From: an uncultured Enterobacterales bacterium
GTDB lineage: Bacteria > Pseudomonadota > Gammaproteobacteria > Enterobacterales > CALYQQ01
DNA length: 64,000 bases
Assembly (NCBI GenBank): GCA_945288535.1
Contig: CALYQQ010000006.1
Location: 83,405-147,404 of the forward strand
Direction of reading: 5' to 3'
In this document: one piece after another, positions 19,979 to 30,937 of the stretch
How positions within the stretch are numbered: the stretch's first letter is position 1
Layout of the letters: every line of letters starts with the position of its first letter
The notes under the pieces: model-generated
The model's database searches: none
Seen by the model: the letters and a program-made list of their open reading frames with translations, nothing else
Told to the model about the DNA's origin: nothing
Translations under genes and position numbers: made by a program

Positions 19979-22900
19979 TTAAAACTCAAACTGATAAAGC
20001 AAATCTAAGGTTTGGGATACACCAGATACCGCTTCAAGATAAAGATTTGACATTAATCGATAACGTAAAGTTAGAGTCGCAAGCGCATCAAATATACCCA
20101 TACCATATTTAACCTGTAAACCAGGCAAAATATAACCACTGACGACAACCTGAGAATTATCACCGACGCCTTTTGTATCCAGAGAGAGGTTTTTAACACC
20201 GAATGTCTCACCAATTTGACCGACAAGTTTACCACTCCCCGCAACACCCAGACCGATCAACATTGATGTCATCATATCTCCATCATTACCAGAGTTATCT
20301 AGTCCTTGACCTCGTAATAAATAGGATAATGCCTGTTCCTGAGACATCGCTGGATCAGAAAAAATTTCAATTTTAGGTTGTTCTGCCAATCCGGTAACCT
20401 TTATGCCAGCCGTAACATTATTTTCTGTTGAATCAGGATTTCGAATAGCTTCAATTTCTAATCGTGGCTGGGAAGGCGCACCAGCAAAAATGAGGAGTCC
20501 TTTGCGTATTAAGAGATCTTGACCATATGCCTTAAAACGTCCTTTTGGAATATCAACTTGTCCATGCAGCTCTATACCATTTTGCTCCTGTTTAACACGT
20601 AAAATACCAGTAAGATTAGCATCTAAACCAAATGCATCAATTGAAACATCAGGGCCGATTTCCAAATAAATATCTGTATTAATTTGAATTGCCTGCTTTT
20701 GTTTAGTTACAGGCTGAAGTCGTGCATCAAGTATAACTTCATCAGATGATACCGTTACAATACTCGGCGGCAGTTCTTCAATAACAACATTGGCCCAAGG
20801 CACAGTAACTTTACCCGTTAAATCAACCGATTTTGCTGTTGCGGTTACCATGATATCAGGTGAAATATCAACTTTCATAGTCGGTGATAGCGAAATACGA
20901 ATTTTATTTCCTTTTGCAGTAATATTTGCACGAAGATCGTCTGTTCTATCCCAACTCGCATTCCCATTAATGTCTAGATTACCATTTGCAGTTGAAATTT
21001 TGCCAACGAGTATCGAGCGTGAACCATTAAATTCTAAACTAACATGACTATTTTTCACTGAAACAGGCAGCGCCATAAGCCCAAGACCAAAGTTATCAAG
21101 TTTCAGTTGTCCATTAATTCTTGGGCGTACAAGATCGCCAGCCAATCGTAATTGGCCTTCTACTGTTCCATTAACTGATTCATTATGGTTTAAAATAGGC
21201 TGCAAATCCTTTAGTGATAATTGAGTTAAGGAAATACCACCAGAAATAATACGGTTTTTTTGTGGATCATTTATTTGAATGGCACCATTAAATGTACCAT
21301 TGTTGCGCAGTTTGATATTCCAGTTAAGCTTTGCTTTTTGATCTTTTAAAGTACTATCAACTGTAACTGTATCGAACTGTAACGGTAATGATGCTTGACC
21401 TACTTTTGTTTTAATACTTACGTTGTTACTACCTAATTGCAGGTTTACTTTAGGTAAGGTGTCATTTTTTTGCCAACTCGCTGCTGCACTACCCGTAAAT
21501 ATCCCCGTGAGCACCATATCTTTCTGAAGGTTATTTAGCATCACTAGATCGAAACGTTTAACTGCTAAATTGATATTACCACTAGACCCAATATCTATTG
21601 GTTTATCAAAACAAACCTCTGCATTTGCGTTTAACCAACAATGCGATGTCATTGTAAACTTTTTTTGGCTTGCTATATAATTCACTTTGCTACTTTGATT
21701 AAGTTGCCATAACCCCACCGGAGTTTTAAATTGCGTTTTTGTTAGTATTCCTTGCCAATTACCTTTGTTTCGATCAAATTTTCCGGTCAAATTCATTGAT
21801 GCCACTATGGGCTTGCCATCCGCTGTAAATGTAAACTTATGTTGTTGTTCATTACCAGTCAGATTAAGTGAAATCGTTTTATACAAAATGTCATTTTGTT
21901 GCAATCCAGTGATGGATAGCTTAGTCTGTCCAGCGATCTGAGTGGCTGAAGTAATATTTGCCAAAAGCTCTACATGATTTATCATCAATGTTTGCCAATG
22001 TAATTGATTAGCTATAATATTGGCATCAAGTTGTGGTGCCTTTTGAGTTCCTCGTAATTGTACAGAGCCATTAATATCACCATGTAGTTCCGGTAAAATA
22101 TCAGAAAGAGTAGGAGCATTGATTATTGCATTTAAGGCTATTTTTGAATTAATGCTTCCATTAACATCTGCTCTATTTTTTCCTAACTGTATAAGTAAAT
22201 TAGATATATCCCATTGACCTGCAGCATTACCTTTAATTGCACCAGAAAGTGTCAATAATTTTTGTTTTATATTCCCTTTAATTAATATAGGCGCAATAGC
22301 TAACTGCCAGTTACCCCCGTATAAACTCCCCTTTACCTGCAAATTACCATTGAGTTGTGCAGGCCATTCTGGCCACTGTTTTTCTGTCTTAATATTATCA
22401 ATAGCAAGTCCTGCTCGCCAACTTATTGCTTTTGACCACGAAATTAAGCCATTTAGTTCAAGTTTACCCTGTAATAAATTTAGCAATAATTGATTTATTT
22501 CAAATTGTTGTGTATTACCTTTACCTTTGAGCGTAATGGTTGTTGCAGGTATTTGTTTACCTGTAATAGATGATGTCAATCCTAATTTAAAATTTTCGGC
22601 ATGACCCGTTAAATTAATATTAAGTTTATCAATTTGATAGTCGATCGCGCCGCTCAAAGGCCATTTTAAGTAATTACTCGATACATTTAATGTAAGGGGT
22701 AAGCCTTTTTTTGCTAATTGCGTTTTTAAATTAATTTGAGCTCGTTGTGGCCCTGAACTATTTAGTGATAATACTAATTCAGATAATAAGCTTCCTTTAA
22801 CATGCGCTTTAATGCGTTCTCCTTTTAAACCGTCAGCATAAATATCACTGTTTAATGTCAGTTCTAAAGGCCAGGTTTTAGCTAATTGTGCCTGTCCACG

Positions 22901-23731
22901 TAGGTATATACTTCCTAATGTCGTATGAACAAGTAACTTTTCTAAATGCAAATGACTATCAACTAAACTACCAGAAAAGTTTAGTGACGTTATATTAAAT
23001 GCTTTTCCTTTGATGATAGATACCGCAACACCATCTAATTGTTGAATTGAGATATCAATAGGTAAACGGATTGCTTCTAAGTCAGATAAAACTGGCTTAT
23101 TAAAAAACGTTTTAACTTGTTCGCCGAGTGATTGTGATAACCCAGGATCTTTATTTGCTACTTCTTGCGTTGTCGACTCGGGTAAAGTGACAATGAGTTT
23201 TTCTACTCGACTAGGTAAAACATTAATCATTTTACCTTGCCAATTTGCACCACTGACAAAACGATCCAGTTTTACGCTTACCGTCTGATCAACGTTCACA
23301 TAAAGATTTGTTATATCGATTGCCTGCAAAAAAAGAGGAAAAGGCAATTGTATATTTTCAACCGGAGTCTGTTTTTCAGGTATCGATGATGGATTATCAC
23401 TAAATTGACTAGGATCAACCGTGACTTTAACATTACGCGTTATTAGATGATCTATACATAATTTGCTATGAACTATACAGGAGAAATTGGTCGATAATTT
23501 TAGTTCGCCTATTTGAACGTCTAGTCCAGGCATTACATAACGTGCATCAATAATGTTTAAATCATGTAAATCGCCTTCAACATTCGAAATAGTCAATCCC
23601 GGAACAATTCGATCTGCTTGAGTTAGTAAAAAATGTATGCCTGTTTGTGTCAATAATAAATAGGCTAGTCCGCCAAGCAAAAATAGAATCAAAAAAAGAA
23701 AAATAATACTTAATTTTTTTAATATACTCAT
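19979..23731 (-). CDS. tamB: Translocation and assembly module subunit TamB
   Basis: The 1250-aa protein (E. coli TamB 1259 aa) has an N-terminal membrane anchor (about residues 8-28), a very long region of repeated short beta segments, and a C-terminal DUF490/TamB domain ending LLYQFEF. The beta-taco fold forms a hydrophobic groove across the periplasm. TamB works with TamA in outer-membrane protein assembly and, with YhdP/YdbH-type relatives, in phospholipid transport to the outer membrane. The ATG overlaps the tamA stop by 4 bases, so expression is coupled. Confidence 0.95.
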   Translation of the reverse strand: MSILKKLSIIFLFLILFLLGGLAYLLLTQTGIHFLLTQADRIVPGLTISNVEGDLHDLNIIDARYVMPGLDVQIGELKLSTNFSCIVHSKLCIDHLITRNVKVTVDPSQFSDNPSSIPEKQTPVENIQLPFPLFLQAIDITNLYVNVDQTVSVKLDRFVSGANWQGKMINVLPSRVEKLIVTLPESTTQEVANKDPGLSQSLGEQVKTFFNKPVLSDLEAIRLPIDISIQQLDGVAVSIIKGKAFNITSLNFSGSLVDSHLHLEKLLVHTTLGSIYLRGQAQLAKTWPLELTLNSDIYADGLKGERIKAHVKGSLLSELVLSLNSSGPQRAQINLKTQLAKKGLPLTLNVSSNYLKWPLSGAIDYQIDKLNINLTGHAENFKLGLTSSITGKQIPATTITLKGKGNTQQFEINQLLLNLLQGKLELNGLISWSKAISWRAGLAIDNIKTEKQWPEWPAQLNGNLQVKGSLYGGNWQLAIAPILIKGNIKQKLLTLSGAIKGNAAGQWDISNLLIQLGKNRADVNGSINSKIALNAIINAPTLSDILPELHGDINGSVQLRGTQKAPQLDANIIANQLHWQTLMINHVELLANITSATQIAGQTKLSITGLQQNDILYKTISLNLTGNEQQHKFTFTADGKPIVASMNLTGKFDRNKGNWQGILTKTQFKTPVGLWQLNQSSKVNYIASQKKFTMTSHCWLNANAEVCFDKPIDIGSSGNINLAVKRFDLVMLNNLQKDMVLTGIFTGSAAASWQKNDTLPKVNLQLGSNNVSIKTKVGQASLPLQFDTVTVDSTLKDQKAKLNWNIKLRNNGTFNGAIQINDPQKNRIISGGISLTQLSLKDLQPILNHNESVNGTVEGQLRLAGDLVRPRINGQLKLDNFGLGLMALPVSVKNSHVSLEFNGSRSILVGKISTANGNLDINGNASWDRTDDLRANITAKGNKIRISLSPTMKVDISPDIMVTATAKSVDLTGKVTVPWANVVIEELPPSIVTVSSDEVILDARLQPVTKQKQAIQINTDIYLEIGPDVSIDAFGLDANLTGILRVKQEQNGIELHGQVDIPKGRFKAYGQDLLIRKGLLIFAGAPSQPRLEIEAIRNPDSTENNVTAGIKVTGLAEQPKIEIFSDPAMSQEQALSYLLRGQGLDNSGNDGDMMTSMLIGLGVAGSGKLVGQIGETFGVKNLSLDTKGVGDNSQVVVSGYILPGLQVKYGMGIFDALATLTLRYRLMSNLYLEAVSGVSQTLDLLYQFEF

Positions 23732-25458
23732 AGTTCAGAACCTAATCCAATATAAAATTGGATATTTTTAGTCTTATTTTTATCCTTTATCGGTTTAGCA
23801 ATATCCAATTTAATTGGTCCAATGGGTGATACCCAACGAATACCCGTACCCATACCATATTTCAGGTCATCACGGTTAAAATCATTTACAGCTTCTCCGG
23901 TATCTGCAAAAACGGCTCCCCACCATTTACCCGTAACGTTATATTGATATTCGAGCGACCCTGTTACCATTCTTGTACCACCGGTTAATTGACCTTTACT
24001 ATTGACTGGTGAAATAGACTTATATTTATAACCTCGGATACTTCTATCGCCCCCAGCAAAAAAACGCATCGAAGGTGGTACACGCTGAAAATTATTTGTT
24101 TCAATCCAACCATAACTCGCGCGAAATAAAAAACGGTGTTTTGCATACCATGTTCTAATCCACATATTTTGAGCTTGAAAAATAAAAAAATCGACATCCG
24201 AACCCATTGCAGAATTGGATACATCGATGGAGTAACGTTGACTATCACCCCATACAGGCATCAAGCCCCCACGTTGGCGAGTACGGCTTAATGTAGCTCC
24301 AGGATAAAGTAACATACTTTTTTCACTTTGATTCGCTTGGGTAAAATTATCTAATTTCCAATTCAAACTTACGGAACGTTGCCAGCTATTTGATATATTC
24401 CAAAAACGTGAAACACTTGCTACTGCCGAATTCGATAATGTATCGTTTTGATCTTCTCGCTTGTAGCCTGCTTGTAATACATAAGAGTGCTCAAGAACAT
24501 TTTTTTCAAGAGGAATTGTGTATGAAAAATCAATAGATTGTTCAGGAGCGGACAAACTGATATTCGTCTCAATACTATGGCCTCGTGCATTTAACCAAGG
24601 CTTTGTCCAGGTTGTTGTAAATCGTGTACCTACATCTGTTGAATAACCAATACCAGTAGAAACAATATTTTTATTACGACGAACCAAAACGGCATCTATT
24701 GGCAATACAGTTGTTGTTTCAACTTGCTCAAAATTAGGTGAAGCAACAACCGAAGAAAACCAATTAGTGGAAGAAAGTCGACGATTTAACTCTGATAATT
24801 GTTCTGCATCATAAGGATCCCCTTCTTTAAATGGCACAAGATTTTGTAAATATTTTTCTTGGATTTGTGAACCCCTAAAATTTACTTTACCAAATTTATA
24901 ACGAGGCCCACTATCAAATTGGATATTCCAAAAAGCCTGGTTAAGTTGTGGCGACACAGCTAGTTGATGTTGGATAAATTGTGCATTAAAATAACCTTTA
25001 TTTACTGACAAATTCGTCAGCGAACTACGAAAGTTATCATATTTGCCATGATCGAGAATATCGCCTTTATTAGGTAGCTGTTGCTGAGTTAACATGATAT
25101 AATCGCGATCCGTGGCGGCATCGCCACCAATTAAAACATTTGTTGCTTCTATATAAACTGGGTTACCAGGATTAACATGCACAACTAGTAGGGGCGCACC
25201 CGTTAGAAATTGTTGCGATTCTTCAAAGTGGATCTCTGGATGATAATATCCTTTGGCTCGTAGGCCTTTTTTAATAGCATTTATGATTTGTTGTTTTAAT
25301 TGTTGATTAATTATTTCGTCTCTAATTGATATCATTGATACCATGCCTTTTACATTTGCAGCTAAATCACCGAATAAACCTTGAACATCAATTTTTATTT
25401 CCGTTGATGGTACTACCGGTATAATAAAAGACAGCATATAGAATGGAAAATTGTACAC
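23728..25458 (-). CDS. tamA: Translocation and assembly module subunit TamA (Omp85 family)
   Basis: The 576-aa protein (E. coli TamA 577 aa) has a hydrophobic N-terminus acting as a signal peptide, three POTRA domains to about residue 260, and a 16-strand barrel. The conserved barrel motifs RFFAGGDRSIRGYKYKSISP and GSLEYQYNVTGKWWGAVFAD are present, and it ends FYIGLGSEL. TamA sits in the outer membrane and contacts TamB through its POTRA domains. The signal peptide (MYNFPFYMLSFIIPVVPS) lacks the usual positive charges, so the start could be slightly wrong. In E. coli msrA lies between ytfL and tamA; it is missing here. Confidence 0.95.
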   Translation of the reverse strand: MYNFPFYMLSFIIPVVPSTEIKIDVQGLFGDLAANVKGMVSMISIRDEIINQQLKQQIINAIKKGLRAKGYYHPEIHFEESQQFLTGAPLLVVHVNPGNPVYIEATNVLIGGDAATDRDYIMLTQQQLPNKGDILDHGKYDNFRSSLTNLSVNKGYFNAQFIQHQLAVSPQLNQAFWNIQFDSGPRYKFGKVNFRGSQIQEKYLQNLVPFKEGDPYDAEQLSELNRRLSSTNWFSSVVASPNFEQVETTTVLPIDAVLVRRNKNIVSTGIGYSTDVGTRFTTTWTKPWLNARGHSIETNISLSAPEQSIDFSYTIPLEKNVLEHSYVLQAGYKREDQNDTLSNSAVASVSRFWNISNSWQRSVSLNWKLDNFTQANQSEKSMLLYPGATLSRTRQRGGLMPVWGDSQRYSIDVSNSAMGSDVDFFIFQAQNMWIRTWYAKHRFLFRASYGWIETNNFQRVPPSMRFFAGGDRSIRGYKYKSISPVNSKGQLTGGTRMVTGSLEYQYNVTGKWWGAVFADTGEAVNDFNRDDLKYGMGTGIRWVSPIGPIKLDIAKPIKDKNKTKNIQFYIGLGSEL

Positions 25459-25936
25459 TATATCTCCTGCTCACAACGCTATTGTTTGATTCGCTATAAT
25501 GAAATAAATTTAATGATGATTAAAAATTTATTATATTAATCATAATGATAAAAATTGAGTGATTGTATATATGATCGCATTTCTGTATTAGTTAATAAAA
25601 TAGTGTTTTTTACTAAATTGCCTTCTTTATATAATGCGAGTAAATTATAAAAATGTAGAGCACCTATAAATTATCTAATAATCACTTACCAATAAATATA
25701 TTTTTATTATAAACGGAAATAAGTCATTACGTGAGATTTGGAGTAACAATAATTTATTCTTATAATTTATATTAACAAACATCATTCGACCTATTCATAA
25801 TAAAAATATAACAATCTGACACGAAACGATTAATAACTGTTATAATGCAAATTATTTTCTTATTTAAAGTTATGCTTTACTTATATAAATGACGCACTAA
25901 TAAATTCACCTTAATGGAAAACCTAGTGATTAACTT
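25459..25936. other. Divergent spacer tamA / ytfL
   Basis: About 480 AT-rich bases between divergent genes, expected to hold both promoters. No remnant of msrA, the gene found here in E. coli, is recognisable. Confidence 0.5.
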
Positions 25937-27289
25937 ATGTTAAATAGCTTATTACTCATTATTATACTAATTCTTATCAGCTCTTTTTTTTCTTTATCCG
26001 AAATGTCACTTGCTGCTTCCAGAAAACTTAAGCTAAAGCAAATGATAGATGAAGGTAATATCAACGCACAATATGTTTTAAAGTTACAAGATAATCCAGG
26101 TGTCTTTTTCACGGTAGTACAAATTGGTATTAATGCAGTCGCTATTCTTGGCGGTATTGTAGGCGACACCATGTTTTCGCCTTATATTCAGGAATATTTG
26201 ACTGATTTTGTCTCTGTTGAAACAGCAACACAAATAGGTTTTATTGTTTCATTCTCATTAGTAACAAGTTTATTTATTTTATTGGCAGATTTAATGCCCA
26301 AACGGCTTGGTATGCTTGCACCCGAGGCAATTGCTGTTCATATTGTTACGCCTATGCGTTTTTGTTTATTAATTTTTCGACCCTTAGTTTGGGTTTTTAA
26401 TGGAGTGGCAAATCTATTATTTGGCTTGTTTGGTATCTCTACAGTGCGTAAGGATGATCTCACCAGTGACGATATCCATGCTGTTTTCGAAGCGGGTGCG
26501 ATTTCAGGCGTATTACGTAAACAAGAACATGAATTAATTGAAAATGTATTCGAGTTAGATTCAAGAACTGTACCTTCGGCAATGACAATGCGTGAAGATG
26601 TTGTTTATTTTGATCTTGACGAACATGAAGATACGATTAAAGACAAAATTGCTAACCGTCCTCATTCTAAATTTCTGGTTTGTAAGGATTCTATTGATCA
26701 AGTTGTTGGTTATGTTGAATCAAAAGATCTTCTTAATCGCGTATTAAATGGTCAAACATTGACGTTAAAAGATGGTGTACAAATCCATACCGTTTTACTC
26801 ATTCCAGATACTTTAACACTTTCTGAAATGCTAGATAGTTTTAAAAGTGCCGGAGAAGATTTAGCTGTTATTCTTAATGAATATGCATTAGTCGTTGGTA
26901 TTATTACATTAAAAGATGTTATGACTACACTTATGGGGGGAATTATTAATCAAGGTGAAGAAGAACAAATTGTCTCTCGTGATGCTGATTCATGGTTGAT
27001 AGATGGTACTACGCCAATTGACGATGTAATGCGATTCCTTAATATCGATAGTTTTCCTCATGCTGAAAATTATGAAACTATTGGTGGATTTATGATGTAC
27101 ATACTACGAAAAATCCCTAAGCGTACAGATTATGTTAAACATGACCGTTATAAATTTGAAGTTGTTGATATTGATTGTAATAGAATTGATCAATTATTAG
27201 TGACTCGCATTGAAAAAACAGCCTTGTCAACCAACGAAACATCATTAGTCGCTGAAAACCATGTTGATGAAGAAAATAATAATAATTAA
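25937..27289 (+). CDS. ytfL: CNNM/CorC-type hemolysin-family membrane protein YtfL
   Basis: The 450-aa product (E. coli YtfL 447 aa) has an N-terminal DUF21/CNNM membrane domain (about residues 1-190, with ..FFSLSEMSLAASRKLKLKQM..), a pair of CBS domains (about 205-330) and a C-terminal CorC_HlyC domain (about 350-430). E. coli YtfL has been described as a polyamine (putrescine/cadaverine) exporter; related CNNM proteins transport magnesium. It acts in the inner membrane. It lies between tamA and cysQ as in E. coli and is followed by a clear terminator. Confidence 0.92.
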   Translation: MLNSLLLIIILILISSFFSLSEMSLAASRKLKLKQMIDEGNINAQYVLKLQDNPGVFFTVVQIGINAVAILGGIVGDTMFSPYIQEYLTDFVSVETATQIGFIVSFSLVTSLFILLADLMPKRLGMLAPEAIAVHIVTPMRFCLLIFRPLVWVFNGVANLLFGLFGISTVRKDDLTSDDIHAVFEAGAISGVLRKQEHELIENVFELDSRTVPSAMTMREDVVYFDLDEHEDTIKDKIANRPHSKFLVCKDSIDQVVGYVESKDLLNRVLNGQTLTLKDGVQIHTVLLIPDTLTLSEMLDSFKSAGEDLAVILNEYALVVGIITLKDVMTTLMGGIINQGEEEQIVSRDADSWLIDGTTPIDDVMRFLNIDSFPHAENYETIGGFMMYILRKIPKRTDYVKHDRYKFEVVDIDCNRIDQLLVTRIEKTALSTNETSLVAENHVDEENNNN

Positions 27290-27638
27290 CTTTTCTAAAA
27301 CTTTATTCTTAATCAAACAGAATCAGTTACAATACTGATTTTGTTTTCGGTACGTAATAATATGTTTTATTATCTTGTACATAAGTATTTCACTGTATAT
27401 AGCATGAATTAAAGATATCATTACCTATACTGTTCTCATCATAATATCTTTTCTAATAATCTTTTATTTTTATGGCAAGTCGTTTAAATAACAATGATTT
27501 TTTTAGTTAAGCCATAATTAATTTCATTTATTAGCTCTATTACTGCTTTTTGTTTAATGAATAATCCCTTTACTAGTAAGTATATTGATAATCACTTTAT
27601 CTTTTTAAGGTTCTTAATTAATTATCATCTCTGTCTAT
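27290..27638. other. Convergent spacer ytfL / cysQ
   Basis: About 350 AT-rich bases. It contains the ytfL terminator near its left end and nothing else I can support. Confidence 0.6.
27315..27347 (+). terminator. Rho-independent terminator of ytfL
   Basis: AAACAGAATCAGT pairs with ACTGATTTTGTTT (one G-U pair) around a TACAAT loop; the T-rich 3' arm serves as the U tract. It lies about 25 bases after the ytfL stop. Confidence 0.85.
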
Positions 27639-28448
27639 TTATGATACGGCTCTATAAGGGGTAAGTTTTTTGATTAAATCGACTGTCGCTACGCAGTATT
27701 TAGGATTAAGCAGTGACTCAACAGGCTGATAACATAGTGGTAAACCTTGCCAGTTTGTTACCATACCTCCTGCAGCACAAACAATTGCTTGACCTGCTGC
27801 AGTATCCCAAATCGAAGTTGGATGAAATTGAGGATAAACTTGAGCAACACCTTCAGCAATAAGGCAAAATTTAAGGGAAGATCCCATACGTTGATGTTGA
27901 TAATGTCCTAATCGATGTAAATAAGGCGCCATATAAGGATCTGTTCCAACTTTACTTGTGACTACATTTATAGGATCATTTTTATCAAGGCAGACAATCG
28001 TTTGGCGTTTATTATCGTACATTTTCCAAGCTAATTTATGGTGTGGTCGATTTTCCGCTGCATAAAGTGTATCAAATACAGGTGCATAAATTACGCCTAA
28101 CTCAGCAATTCCTTGATTAATCAACGCAATATTAACAGTAAATTCCTCTCCATTATTAATAAATTCACGTGTACCATCTAACGGATCAATTAACCAATAA
28201 CGCTGCCAATGACGACGAATTGACCAGGGAACGGGATCTTCCTCTGATAATAGTGGAATTTCTGGGGTAAGCTGCATTAACTTTTTGCTAATAATCTGAT
28301 GCGCCTGTATATCAGCAATCGTCACTGGCGACTTATCCGCTTTAATATGAATATTAAGCGGTTTAGTTTGTTGATAATATGTCATAATTCGTTCACCGGC
28401 TTCACGCGCGATTAAACTTATCTCATTGATCAAAATGGCGCACTCCAT
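27639..28448 (-). CDS. cysQ: 3'(2'),5'-bisphosphate nucleotidase CysQ
   Basis: The 269-aa product (E. coli CysQ 246 aa) removes the 3'-phosphate of PAP, the by-product of sulfate assimilation and phosphopantetheine transfer. Inositol-monophosphatase-family motifs are visible: the metal-binding SEEDP, DPLDGTREF, and the C-terminal WDTAAGQAIVCAAGG. It is cytoplasmic or peripheral to the inner membrane. It has about 20 extra residues relative to E. coli. ftsP lies upstream on the same strand with about 30 bases between them. Confidence 0.95.
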   Translation of the reverse strand: MECAILINEISLIAREAGERIMTYYQQTKPLNIHIKADKSPVTIADIQAHQIISKKLMQLTPEIPLLSEEDPVPWSIRRHWQRYWLIDPLDGTREFINNGEEFTVNIALINQGIAELGVIYAPVFDTLYAAENRPHHKLAWKMYDNKRQTIVCLDKNDPINVVTSKVGTDPYMAPYLHRLGHYQHQRMGSSLKFCLIAEGVAQVYPQFHPTSIWDTAAGQAIVCAAGGMVTNWQGLPLCYQPVESLLNPKYCVATVDLIKKLTPYRAVS

Positions 28449-28479
28449 ATATAAATTGACTCAATTGATTAATTATATG

Positions 28480-29886
28480 TTATGAACTACTAATTTCCAG
28501 TTGCCCAATTGCTCCTCTATCCGCATACTCAAGTGTTTGACTACCAAACAAGAATGGATATTTCTCAGTAGAAAACTGGATAAATCTGACTAATAATTCA
28601 ATTTGGCCATTCACCCATACGGTATCCTTCCAACCAGCATCATCTGCTGTAGGTAAGTTACCATTACGACTTTTTACTAAAAAGATCGCACCCTGGATAT
28701 AAAAAGATTGCGGTTTTTCTGCTTGAATAATCCAAGTTTCTATACTGCCTATTTTGACTTTTATATCAATACGCTTGTTATCCCAAACAGCACCATTAAT
28801 CGCAGCTGGATAATTTAATTTTATTACTCTAGTTCGCACATTCGTAAATTCAGGTAGTGCATGTATTTTATGAAACGCTGCGGGAAGTGGTTCAGCCACA
28901 CGATTACTATTTGCCAGTGTTATTAACGTAATGACTTTATTAGAAATGAGTTTGTTTGACCTTTCAAAAGGGATACCGAGTCGTCCCATTAACATAACTT
29001 GGTTATTTGTTATTAATGAAACTTGCTTATTCGCTATCATTTTAATTAATATTTCACGCCGTTCTCCAGGTGCGAGCGATACTTGATCAACAATAAGAGG
29101 TTTTTCAAGTATTCCTTGGTCACTCGCTATTATAACAAAAGCCTCATTAGTATTTAGTTTTAATTTATAACGACGCGCATTAGAAGCATTTAATAAACGT
29201 AATCTTACCCAACCGGCAGGTACCGTAATGTGTGGATTAAATACACCATTCGTTAATAATGCTTCACCTGTAAAACCTTCATCTTCTGGGTTATAAACTA
29301 ATTCATTAGTAAAGGTAAAATGCTTATCCTGAATAATAACAGGAATATCATCAATACCATAATTCTGGGGAAATAATTGCTGTATAGGATCATCATCACT
29401 AATAATACACATTCCAGCCAAACCATTATAAACTTGTTTACCCATTAAACCAGGGGTACTGGCGTGATACCAACAGGTCGTTGCAGGTTGACGAATAGGA
29501 AAAACAGGTGACCAATCTGATTGTGGTGTCATAATGCGATTCACATTACCTATGATACTTGCAGGTACATTTAATCCACTAAATGTTAAAGAAATAGGCT
29601 GATCCAGCTGATTACTGCAAATAATTTTTGTATAGTCACCTCTATTAATACGAATAGTAGGACCTAAATATAAGCCATTAAATCCCCATACTGTCAAATG
29701 CTCTCCAGGAAAGAACTGCCATTGACAACGTTGTAAAGACAAAAATAAAGGTTGTCCACGCGTTGATTCTAATAAAGGGGGAATAGGTAAAGAACTATTT
29801 TGTTTAGCATAACTTTTTACTGGTAGTAATCCACTAATACATGAAAGGCCAAACGCCTTGAGTAACTGGCGTCGACTCAGTGACAT
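28480..29886 (-). CDS. ftsP: Cell division protein FtsP (SufI), cupredoxin-like
   Basis: The 468-aa product (E. coli FtsP 470 aa) has a twin-arginine signal SRRQLLKAFGLSC followed by a hydrophobic stretch and SYA cleavage site. Three cupredoxin domains follow, as in multicopper oxidases, but without their copper ligands. FtsP is exported folded by the Tat system and protects the divisome under stress. Conserved segments include WGFNGLYLGPTIRI, CWYHASTPGLMGKQVYNGLAG and LRLLNASNARRY. It lies downstream of plsC, as in E. coli. Confidence 0.95.
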   Translation of the reverse strand: MSLSRRQLLKAFGLSCISGLLPVKSYAKQNSSLPIPPLLESTRGQPLFLSLQRCQWQFFPGEHLTVWGFNGLYLGPTIRINRGDYTKIICSNQLDQPISLTFSGLNVPASIIGNVNRIMTPQSDWSPVFPIRQPATTCWYHASTPGLMGKQVYNGLAGMCIISDDDPIQQLFPQNYGIDDIPVIIQDKHFTFTNELVYNPEDEGFTGEALLTNGVFNPHITVPAGWVRLRLLNASNARRYKLKLNTNEAFVIIASDQGILEKPLIVDQVSLAPGERREILIKMIANKQVSLITNNQVMLMGRLGIPFERSNKLISNKVITLITLANSNRVAEPLPAAFHKIHALPEFTNVRTRVIKLNYPAAINGAVWDNKRIDIKVKIGSIETWIIQAEKPQSFYIQGAIFLVKSRNGNLPTADDAGWKDTVWVNGQIELLVRFIQFSTEKYPFLFGSQTLEYADRGAIGQLEISSS

Positions 29887-30069
29887 AAAATCTCCTTATA
29901 ATAAAGCCGCTCACTCAATTTAACTATTTTTCTCTAATTAGAATAAAACATAATTAACTATTTATTATGTCAGCATTAACACTCATAAAGTAGCCGTTCC
30001 TCTTTAAGTAAACTCACTTATTAAGATGGCTACACAAAATGGTTTAAGGGGAACTGATACCTTTTTGTC

Positions 30070-30819
30070 TTATATATGATGCTGTTTTTGCATTACAGCC
30101 TCACGTTCTTTCACTTCTTTGTCAAGTTCAGCGATTTTTTCGATCATTATATCGCGACAGTATTCAGATAACTCCCGAATATTATCTTTATGATATGCAG
30201 ATGTATCAATAGGTGGTAGCATTTCTACAATAACCCACCCGTTCGACCAACGATTTAAATTTATTTTGTTTGATGTTGTTGAAACACAAATAGGCACAAT
30301 AGGTACACCTGTAGCAATGGCAGTATGAAATGCTCCTGTTTTAAATGGCATTAAACCGCGACCACGACTACGTGTACCTTCAGGGAACATCCAAATAGAA
30401 AGATCGCGTGCTTTCATTTGCTCAACTATTTGCGCAATCGTACCATGTGATTTTGCTCGATTATTACGATCAATTAAGATATTACCTGTTAGCCAATACA
30501 ATGGGCCAAAAAAAGGTATCCATACTAAACTGCGTTTGCCAACGGTTACCGTTCCTAGCTGTACTGCACCTGCGGCAGTGATTAAATCATAATTATTCTG
30601 ATGATTAGCAATATAGACACAATTACCTAAATGGGCCGCATTATCTGGTAATCGTGTTTCTACTTTCAATCCAAATAAAGGTGCGAGTTTTGCAAATAAC
30701 CGACCAAATACATATGCATGACGTGGATTTCTTGGGCTAAATAAACAATAAATTGATCCCAAAATACAAATTATTAAACATAAAGGTAGTAATATAATAA
30801 CCCGCAAGAAAAATAGCAT
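30070..30819 (-). CDS. plsC: 1-acyl-sn-glycerol-3-phosphate acyltransferase
   Basis: The protein is about 249 aa (E. coli PlsC 245 aa) and makes phosphatidic acid from lysophosphatidic acid at the inner membrane. The catalytic HX4D motif is NHQNNYD, and the substrate-binding motif is FPEGTRSRGRG. An N-terminal hydrophobic anchor runs to about residue 25. The track starts 19 codons earlier. I choose the ATG at 30819 because AAGAGG lies seven bases before it and MLFFLRVI aligns with the E. coli start. It lies between parC and ftsP. Confidence 0.95.
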   Translation of the reverse strand: MLFFLRVIILLPLCLIICILGSIYCLFSPRNPRHAYVFGRLFAKLAPLFGLKVETRLPDNAAHLGNCVYIANHQNNYDLITAAGAVQLGTVTVGKRSLVWIPFFGPLYWLTGNILIDRNNRAKSHGTIAQIVEQMKARDLSIWMFPEGTRSRGRGLMPFKTGAFHTAIATGVPIVPICVSTTSNKINLNRWSNGWVIVEMLPPIDTSAYHKDNIRELSEYCRDIMIEKIAELDKEVKEREAVMQKQHHI

Positions 30820-30937
30820 AAAAAAGCCTCTTGTATTCATTATTATGCAGTATACGCACTTGCTAAACAATAACAATACATCATTACAATATTAGCTATA
30901 TCCTTATTAAAACACGAAATAAGCCTAGTTTAAGAAA

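Noticed and set aside
20790-21047. 85-aa plus-strand ORF inside tamB
   Set aside because: Antisense shadow of a confidently identified gene.
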